Assembly (NCBI GenBank): GCA_002320665.1
Contig: DCKO01000028.1
Span: 1-19,825 of the forward strand
Direction: 5' to 3'
DNA: 19,825 nt
Source: Micavibrio sp. UBA1672
GTDB taxonomy: Bacteria; Pseudomonadota; Alphaproteobacteria; Micavibrionales; Micavibrionaceae
Both the position numbers and the translations under genes were made by a program. Of the stretch, positions 15,160 to 19,825 are shown one piece after another. The notes beneath the pieces were generated by a model. The model did no database searches. It had not been told where the DNA came from and saw only the letters and a list, made by a program, of their open reading frames with translations. The stretch's first letter is position 1. Each line of letters starts with the position of its first letter.

Positions 15160-15184
15160 AAAGAGGCGGTTTTTCCGCCTCTTT
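15160..15184. terminator. Bidirectional terminator between the vWA gene and hglS
   Basis: A perfect 10-bp stem, AAAGAGGCGG (15160-15169) and CCGCCTCTTT (15175-15184), encloses TTTTT. GC-rich stem core plus flanking A and T runs fit an intrinsic terminator usable from both sides. It sits between convergent genes, one base from the hglS stop. Confidence 0.88.
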
Positions 15185-15185
15185 A

Positions 15186-16547
15186 TTACTTAAAATACCT
15201 CAGAACCTTATCTATCGAGGCTTTTTCGATAGCTTCATACAGATCAAACTCGCTTAAGACTTCGTGGCCGAGGGCGTTTTCGAAATCTTCTTGGGAGGAG
15301 CTTTTGAAGAGGTCTTTTGTGTCATGGTCCGAGGCGTTGGAGGAGAAAATGCCGGCGGCGCTGACGGGTAGGAAATCCTCGTACACGATTGGGATATAAT
15401 CGACGAGGCCGTCACGGATGAGGTTGTTGATATTGCGTGTGACGGCACCGTGATGGTTTTTCCCTTTTTCTGTGAGAAAATACTGGAAATAGGCGATGTT
15501 TTGTTCACGCATAGCTTCATGTGTGCTGGGGAAGGCTTGAAAGGTTTCTTCCAGAACTTGCATATATTCGGCGGCGTTCGAGCCATCAAGGGCTGGTTTG
15601 ATTTTCTCCCGCACTTCGTTCAGGAGTTTATCATAAAGGCTTCGACCTTCGGGGCGCAGGGCGGCGCTACGCTGTTCGATCTCACCAAAGCGGGCGGTGT
15701 GTTCGCCCTCAACCCCGTGGAATTTAACAGGCTCGGTTAGAGCCTTGAAGGAGGTTTGACGCAACAACACAGGGCAGCTTGGCGGCGGGCCTTCGATCAC
15801 GTTTTTAGGATTTATACCGTGCAGGGGCATTTGGCGCTGCACCTCATCAATATCCAGTGTTCTAGGGGTGAGGTGATTAATATGCGGCCCTTTGAAGCAG
15901 ACAATATCGGCGGCGCGCGGGTCAATGGCTTTGAGTTTGAGATAGAAATCCTTATCGACGACGGCGTCTTCGTGCCATTTGAAGACGTTGGTGGCTTCCA
16001 TAATAAAGGTGTCCGTGTCTTCATCGCTTAGCCCGCCGTCTTTTTCGGCCTTTTCGATCAGAAAGCGAAGTTCATCGCCGAAGATGTCTCGTTTTTCCAG
16101 TATTTCTTCGCACTTAGCGCGCATATCAGGGTCGGTGATCAGCTCGGTGCGCAGCATTGAAGTGAAAACGCGGAACGGGGATTTGGAAAGCTCTTCGGCG
16201 TCAATGGCGCGGAAGGCGGTGGAGTGGACGGGAACGCCTGCTTGTGTCAAATCGTAATAGGCAACGGCTTTCATGCCCATAACGCCAAAAAGGCGCGACA
16301 TGGTTTGAAGCTCTTCGGGTTTTCCGATACGAATCGCGCCGTGGCGTTCCTCCGAGATGCGCTCCAGATTATCACTTTCTGAGAGTTTCTTTTTTAAGGC
16401 AGGATCATCTGCGAGTACCTTATCGTTCACATCGCGCACGAGGTCGAGTAGCGTGCCATAGGCTGGCACTTCCTCACGGTACATGACCGACATGGCGCGG
16501 GAGAAACGGGTTCTGATTTCGTGCGGGGGTATGAAATTTCGGGACAT
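15186..16547 (-). CDS. hglS: 2-oxoadipate dioxygenase/decarboxylase (HglS, DUF1338)
   Basis: HglS converts 2-oxoadipate to D-2-hydroxyglutarate using O2 and ferrous iron, a step of lysine catabolism described in Pseudomonas putida. The 453-residue protein is a DUF1338/YdcJ-type member of the VOC fold. Its ERHGAIRIG segment holds H69 and R73, matching the H70 and R74 reported for the P. putida enzyme. H225 in PHINHLTPRTLDID matches H226, and the RFGEIEQR segment (286-293) should supply the metal-binding glutamate. The C-terminal YEDFLPVSAAGIF carries the conserved V-S near the active site. Length is normal for the family. ATG at 16547 follows AAGG at 6 bases. It diverges from an aminoadipate-semialdehyde dehydrogenase gene, which strongly supports the lysine role. 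Residue matching is from memory of the family. Confidence 0.9.
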   Translation of the reverse strand: MSRNFIPPHEIRTRFSRAMSVMYREEVPAYGTLLDLVRDVNDKVLADDPALKKKLSESDNLERISEERHGAIRIGKPEELQTMSRLFGVMGMKAVAYYDLTQAGVPVHSTAFRAIDAEELSKSPFRVFTSMLRTELITDPDMRAKCEEILEKRDIFGDELRFLIEKAEKDGGLSDEDTDTFIMEATNVFKWHEDAVVDKDFYLKLKAIDPRAADIVCFKGPHINHLTPRTLDIDEVQRQMPLHGINPKNVIEGPPPSCPVLLRQTSFKALTEPVKFHGVEGEHTARFGEIEQRSAALRPEGRSLYDKLLNEVREKIKPALDGSNAAEYMQVLEETFQAFPSTHEAMREQNIAYFQYFLTEKGKNHHGAVTRNINNLIRDGLVDYIPIVYEDFLPVSAAGIFSSNASDHDTKDLFKSSSQEDFENALGHEVLSEFDLYEAIEKASIDKVLRYFK

Positions 16548-16591
16548 TTTTGGCCTTTTTATGATGCTGCGATTTTTATTACTCTATTTCC

Positions 16592-16611
16592 ATGATACTG
16601 TATTTGATCAT
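16592..16611. promoter_or_regulatory. Candidate operator between hglS and amaB
   Basis: The 82-base divergent gap holds ATGAT (16592-16596) and ATCAT (16607-16611) as inverted arms 10 bases apart, with the smaller dyad ATACTGTAT inside the spacer. A shared operator for both genes would fit, but the arms are short and AT-rich. No confident -35/-10 pair was assigned to either gene. Confidence 0.25.
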
Positions 16612-16629
16612 TATCAGGGAAGGCGAAAG

Positions 16630-18138
16630 ATGAAAAACGCGAAAAAGATTTTCAAATCATTGGGGCTGGATAAGAAGGTTTTGCAAGGCGGGGATTTGCC
16701 AGTTTATTCGCCGATTGACGGGGCGGAAATTGCGCGAGTGAAAAAGCATACAGCCGAAGAAGCCCAGCAGATGGCGGCGCATGCGGTAGATGCATTTAAG
16801 GTTTGGCGGTCTGTGCCTGCACCGCGGCGCGGGGAATTGGTGCGCATTTTCGGGAATATTTTGAGAGATAATAAGGATGCGCTGGGCGCGCTGGTCACGC
16901 TGGAATGCGGGAAAATCCTGCAAGAAGGTTTGGGCGAAGTGCAGGAGATGATTGATATTTGCGACTTTGCGGTGGGGCTTAGTCGCCAGCTTTATGGCTT
17001 GACGATTACCTCGGAGCGGCCAGAGCATAAAATGCGGGAAATCTGGCAGCCAATCGGGCCAGTCGGGATTATCAGTGCGTTTAATTTTCCAGTTGCGGTG
17101 TGGTCGTGGAATGCGGCTCTGGCGCTGGTGTGTGGGGATAGTGTGGTGTGGAAGCCATCCGAGAAAACGCCGCTCACTGCGCTGGCCTGTCAAAAGCTGT
17201 TCGAGCAGGCTTGTGAAGAGTTCGGGGATGATGCACCGGAATATCTCTCGCAAGTGATGATCGGGGAGCGGGATATCGGGGAGATCATGGTAGATGACAC
17301 GGCTTATCCGCTGATCAGTGCGACGGGCAGCACGGCGATGGGTAGAGCCGTTGGCCCGCGTGTGGCGCAACGTTTCGGGAAGACTATTTTGGAGCTTGGC
17401 GGGAATAATGCGATTATTATTGCCTCTAGCGCTGATCTTGATCTGGCGTTTCAGGGTGTGTTGTTCGGGGCGGTTGGAACGTGTGGGCAAAGATGTACCA
17501 CAACGCGCCGGATTTTTGTGCATGAGAGCATATACGATCAGTTCGTGGTACGTCTAAAGGGTGCGTATGAAAACTTGTCGATTGGAAATCCGCTGGAGGA
17601 ACGAACTTTGGTGGGGCCACTCATTGACGAGCAGGCTTATCTGGCGATGGAGGATGCGCTGAACCGTGCCAATATGGATGGCGGGCAGGTCACTGGCGGC
17701 GGGCGCGCTTTGGCGGATAAATATCCGAAAGGGTTTTACGTGAAGCCTGCGATAGTGGAGATGCCGGGGGGATCGAATGTGCAGGAAGAGACCTTTGCGC
17801 CGATTCTATATGTGTTTAAATATACAGTGCTGGTCGATGCGATTAAGCGGCAGAATTCTGTGCCGCAGGGGTTGTCTTCTGCGATCTTCACCAAGGATAT
17901 TCAAGAGGCTGAAATCTTTACGTCCGAGGCGGGGAGTGATTGCGGTATTGCCAATGTGAATATCGGGACATCGGGCGCGGAAATTGGCGGCGCTTTTGGC
18001 GGGGAGAAGGAAACAGGCGGCGGACGCGAAAGCGGCTCTGATAGCTGGAAGGCGTATATGCGGAGAATGACGTCGACTGTGAATTACGGGAATGCTTTGC
18101 CGCTTGCTCAAGGGATTAAGTTTGGTGAGGAAGATTAA
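16630..18138 (+). CDS. amaB: L-2-aminoadipate-6-semialdehyde dehydrogenase (antiquitin/ALDH7 type)
   Basis: The enzyme oxidises 2-aminoadipate semialdehyde (in equilibrium with piperideine-6-carboxylate) to 2-aminoadipate with NAD+. The 502-residue protein is a full aldehyde dehydrogenase. The general base is E255 in ELGGNN and the nucleophile is C289 in GQRCTTTRR, 34 residues apart as usual. The ending is characteristic of the antiquitin (ALDH7A1) branch: ETFAPILYVFK, GSDCGIANVNIGTSGAEIGG, GGEKETGGGRESGSD and LAQGIKFG. The frame is open upstream, but ATG at 16630 is chosen because GGAAGG at 16618-16623 sits 6-7 bases before it and an upstream start would overlap hglS. Together with hglS it covers aminoadipate formation and 2-oxoadipate removal; the aminotransferase linking them is not in the window. 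Confidence 0.93.
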   Translation: MKNAKKIFKSLGLDKKVLQGGDLPVYSPIDGAEIARVKKHTAEEAQQMAAHAVDAFKVWRSVPAPRRGELVRIFGNILRDNKDALGALVTLECGKILQEGLGEVQEMIDICDFAVGLSRQLYGLTITSERPEHKMREIWQPIGPVGIISAFNFPVAVWSWNAALALVCGDSVVWKPSEKTPLTALACQKLFEQACEEFGDDAPEYLSQVMIGERDIGEIMVDDTAYPLISATGSTAMGRAVGPRVAQRFGKTILELGGNNAIIIASSADLDLAFQGVLFGAVGTCGQRCTTTRRIFVHESIYDQFVVRLKGAYENLSIGNPLEERTLVGPLIDEQAYLAMEDALNRANMDGGQVTGGGRALADKYPKGFYVKPAIVEMPGGSNVQEETFAPILYVFKYTVLVDAIKRQNSVPQGLSSAIFTKDIQEAEIFTSEAGSDCGIANVNIGTSGAEIGGAFGGEKETGGGRESGSDSWKAYMRRMTSTVNYGNALPLAQGIKFGEED

Positions 18139-18140
18139 AA

Positions 18141-18167
18141 GAAAAATGCGCCTAAAGCGCATCTTTC
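18141..18167 (+). terminator. Terminator-like hairpin after amaB
   Basis: ATGCGC (18146-18151) and GCGCAT (18157-18162) form a perfect 6-bp stem around CTAAA, extendable past one mismatch by GAAA on the left and TTTC on the right. It begins right after the amaB stop. The T tract is short, so termination strength is uncertain. Confidence 0.55.
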
Positions 18168-18289
18168 ACCGTTCAATTCTGTGTAACCCGTAAAATTATA
18201 ATATGAAAAACCATATAATTTTTGGTTAATGTTAGGACGCTTCTGGGGTAGGCTTGGTTCCACGAGATTCGAATTTTTAGGAGAAATTT

Positions 18290-18928
18290 ATGCGCGCTAT
18301 TTATCTTGTCATCTTTATTCTGGCTTTTATGTTTGGCGGGAAGGCACTGGCTTGCCCGATGGCGGAGAGCGGCAATGATCCGAAAATAATGTGCGTTGGC
18401 GACTATGCACCGGATTTTGTATTGCCCAATGCTTATAACGAGCCGCGCAAGCTCTCGAAACTTCTGGAACATGGGCCGGTGGTCTTGAGTTTCTATCGCG
18501 GGGGGTGGTGTCCGATTTGCAATGAGCAACTTTATGAATATCAGCAAAACCTTGATAAGTTTAAAAAGTATAATGCCAGCCTTGTCGCGGTCTCACCGGA
18601 AAAGCCGGAAAATGCCAATGATACGGCGGTGCGTAATAGCTTAAAATTCGAAGTGCTGAGCGATTACGGGAATAATATAGCCCGCATGTATGATCTGATC
18701 TGGGTTATCCCTGAGGAAGATCATGAGGGTTTTAACGAGTGGATTAAAAGCGAGACGAATAAGTCCTTGGCCGAGTTTAACGGGCTGGAGAGCTATGAAC
18801 TTCCGATTCCGGCGACGTTTGTGATCGGGCGAGACGGCAAGATTGCCTATATGTTCCGTGATGAGGATTATAAAAACCGTGCCCCGCTGGAGGAGATTTT
18901 CAAGGCTCTGGAAGGGTTGGAGGAGTAG
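18290..18928 (+). CDS. Exported peroxiredoxin-like (AhpC/TSA family) protein
   Basis: The 212-residue protein has a thioredoxin-fold AhpC/TSA domain after a signal sequence. The hydrophobic segment 4-15 ends in KALAC, so cleavage after A21 by signal peptidase I leaves a mature protein starting with C22; the site is not a good lipobox. The domain shows VGDYAPDFVLPN (36-47) and the active-site stretch FYRGGWCPICNEQL, with C74 and C77. The W-C-P-x-C form occurs in peroxiredoxin-like family members and gives a CxxC pair, unlike the single peroxidatic cysteine of classic AhpC. The later LPIPATFVIGRDGKIAYMF with its cis-Pro region is typical. AGGAG at 18279-18283 supports the ATG. Peroxide reduction or thiol exchange in the periplasm is inferred. 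Confidence 0.85.
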   Translation: MRAIYLVIFILAFMFGGKALACPMAESGNDPKIMCVGDYAPDFVLPNAYNEPRKLSKLLEHGPVVLSFYRGGWCPICNEQLYEYQQNLDKFKKYNASLVAVSPEKPENANDTAVRNSLKFEVLSDYGNNIARMYDLIWVIPEEDHEGFNEWIKSETNKSLAEFNGLESYELPIPATFVIGRDGKIAYMFRDEDYKNRAPLEEIFKALEGLEE

Positions 18929-18985
18929 TGGGTTTGCGTGGGTTGCTTGTACGCCTAAAATGGAAGTTAGTTAAATTATTATCCG

Positions 18986-19303
18986 TTAAGAAGGCGTGAT
19001 GGTATCATTCTCGGGTGTATCAGGATCTTTATCTGTTAAAATCATTCCGACCCCCACGCCAGTCCCTAAAATAAGACCATTAAGAGTACTGTTTGATAAG
19101 GTGTCTTTTGCTATTTCTTCTCTTATTATTTGGCTGATATTGTTTACTTGATCCGGTGACAAATTAACTTTTGAAAAATCAATTCCTTCAAGAGGATTTT
19201 CATCGGCGAAAGCATTTTTAAGTAAGCCTGTGCCAGCTCCTAAAGCGGTGCTTATACCCGTTGCCAGTCCAAATTTTAGAAATTTTCTACGTCCTGAATC
19301 CAT
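18986..19303 (-). CDS. Small Tat-exported protein of unknown function
   Basis: The 105-residue product begins with a twin-arginine signal: RRKFLKF at residues 5-11, a Gly/Ala-rich hydrophobic run to about 28 and a likely cleavage after AFA at 33. The mature part of about 72 residues has a predicted helical stretch (VNLSPDQVNNISQIIREEI) and a glycine-rich hydrophobic segment near 74-90 (LNGLILGTGVGVGMIL), then an acidic Thr/Pro tail. No cofactor-binding motif is visible, which is unusual for a Tat substrate. Tat signals of this kind also occur on short orphan proteins annotated only as twin-arginine translocation signal domain proteins. The ribosome site is weak. The signal structure is the main evidence that the gene is real. 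Confidence 0.72.
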   Translation of the reverse strand: MDSGRRKFLKFGLATGISTALGAGTGLLKNAFADENPLEGIDFSKVNLSPDQVNNISQIIREEIAKDTLSNSTLNGLILGTGVGVGMILTDKDPDTPENDTITPS

Positions 19304-19409
19304 TTAAATACACCCGATACTCTTTACCATATTTTTTATTTAGGCAAATTAACACAAACTTTATTAAAACACAAATTTTATAGTCTGTTATTGGACTAAA
19401 GGCATTGTT

Positions 19410-19825
19410 CTAACTCCGCAAAACCCCAAGCCATTCTTTTTGTTCTGCGCTCAGGCGGTCATCGGGGGTCATGATTGCGCCTTTGAGGGCTGTGCGGATG
19501 TTCTCCGGTGTTTCGGAGATTCCGTTTTCAAGGATTTTCAGCACCAGTTTTTTGATCTTTTCGATGTTTTTGAAATAGACCTCGAAGACGGCTTCGACGC
19601 TGACGTGTTCGTCTGGGTCTTCGCGCCAGCAATCATAATCTGTGGCAATCGCAAGGGTCACATAGCCCATTTGCGCTTCACGGGCGAGGAAAGCCTCCGG
19701 CACGTTGGTCATGCCGACAACGTCACAGCCTGCCGCGCCGCGCAAGAAGAAGCTTTCGGCCTTTGTGCCAAGGCGCGGGCCTTCGACGCAGGCATAGGTT
19801 TTATCGCTGTGGAGGTTCAGGCCGA
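19410..19825 (-). CDS. mtnP: S-methyl-5'-thioadenosine phosphorylase, 3' part (cut by window edge)
   Basis: The enzyme cleaves methylthioadenosine with phosphate to adenine and 5-methylthioribose 1-phosphate in the methionine salvage route. The frame runs without a stop to the right edge, so the true start is outside; about 137 codons remain. Visible family motifs are EGPRLGTKAES, then VVGMTNVPEAFLAREAQMGY, including the MTNVPEA substrate loop, and ATDYDCW. These fit the MTAP/PNP phosphorylase family better than plain purine nucleoside phosphorylase, which carries different residues at the DYDCW position. The apparent TTG start at 19745 is not the gene start because family motifs continue upstream of it. 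106 bases without a clear terminator separate it from the Tat protein gene downstream. Confidence 0.92.
   Translation of the reverse strand, partial: GLNLHSDKTYACVEGPRLGTKAESFFLRGAAGCDVVGMTNVPEAFLAREAQMGYVTLAIATDYDCWREDPDEHVSVEAVFEVYFKNIEKIKKLVLKILENGISETPENIRTALKGAIMTPDDRLSAEQKEWLGVLRS

Noticed and set aside
18190..18220. AT-only inverted repeat before the peroxiredoxin-like gene
   Set aside because: Pairing needs a 3-base bulge and contains almost no GC; a terminator or operator claim would be weak, and a better hairpin lies at 18141-18167.
18231..18275. Possible tRNA-like segment (GGTTCCACGAGATTCGAA)
   Set aside because: It recalls a T-arm, but no acceptor stem, anticodon arm or D-arm can be folded around it.
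19381..19398. TAGTC/GACTA hairpin downstream of the mtnP stop
   Set aside because: A 5-bp stem with an 8-base loop and no proper T-run is too weak to call a terminator.

Overview
The window looks like chromosomal DNA of a Gram-negative, probably alphaproteobacterial, species of moderate GC content (mid-40s per cent by eye, not counted). The clues are a SapC-family surface protein, a NodQ-like CysN-CysC fusion, an ECF sigma factor translationally coupled to a membrane-anchored YfbK-like von Willebrand A protein, and a lysine-catabolism pair (2-oxoadipate dioxygenase/decarboxylase HglS and an antiquitin-type aldehyde dehydrogenase). The exact lineage cannot be fixed from sequence alone. No tRNA, rRNA, CRISPR array, transposase or phage gene was found.

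Region 1 (1-6738) concerns the cell surface and sulfate activation. sapC reads leftward with its own promoter and terminator. A UDP-glucose 6-dehydrogenase gene (ugd) follows on the plus strand. Then comes a tight operon: cysD, a small exported protein of unknown function, a fused cysNC, and cysQ. Together CysD, CysN and CysC turn sulfate into APS and PAPS, and CysQ removes the PAP by-product. No reduction genes (cysH, cysI, cysJ) are present here, and ugd lies just upstream, so sulfation of a surface polysaccharide is a reasonable but unproven role.

Region 2 (6739-10626) is the least explained part. It holds two exported proteins of unknown function (229 and 351 aa) and, on the opposite strand, a long acidic protein (about 502 aa) with seven degenerate 12-13 residue repeats. 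The second gene carries a run of eight G near its end that could permit phase variation. A TGCATAA motif occurs as a perfect 20-bp palindrome before the 351-aa gene and as four helically phased copies upstream of the 502-aa gene.

Region 3 (10627-15184) has an O-antigen ligase/polymerase-like membrane protein divergent from an ECF sigma factor gene. The sigma gene overlaps a gene for a transmembrane protein with a short cytoplasmic N-terminus, a repeat-rich linker and vWA_N, VWA and DUF3520 domains. This looks like a sigma factor with a membrane sensor or partner. A nested palindromic intergenic repeat and a strong bidirectional terminator close the region.

Region 4 (15186-18166) is a divergent pair, hglS and an amaB-like gene, which cover two steps of lysine breakdown through 2-aminoadipate and 2-oxoadipate. 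Region 5 (18290-19825) has an exported peroxiredoxin-like protein, a small Tat-exported protein of unknown function, and the 3' part of an S-methyl-5'-thioadenosine phosphorylase gene cut by the window edge.
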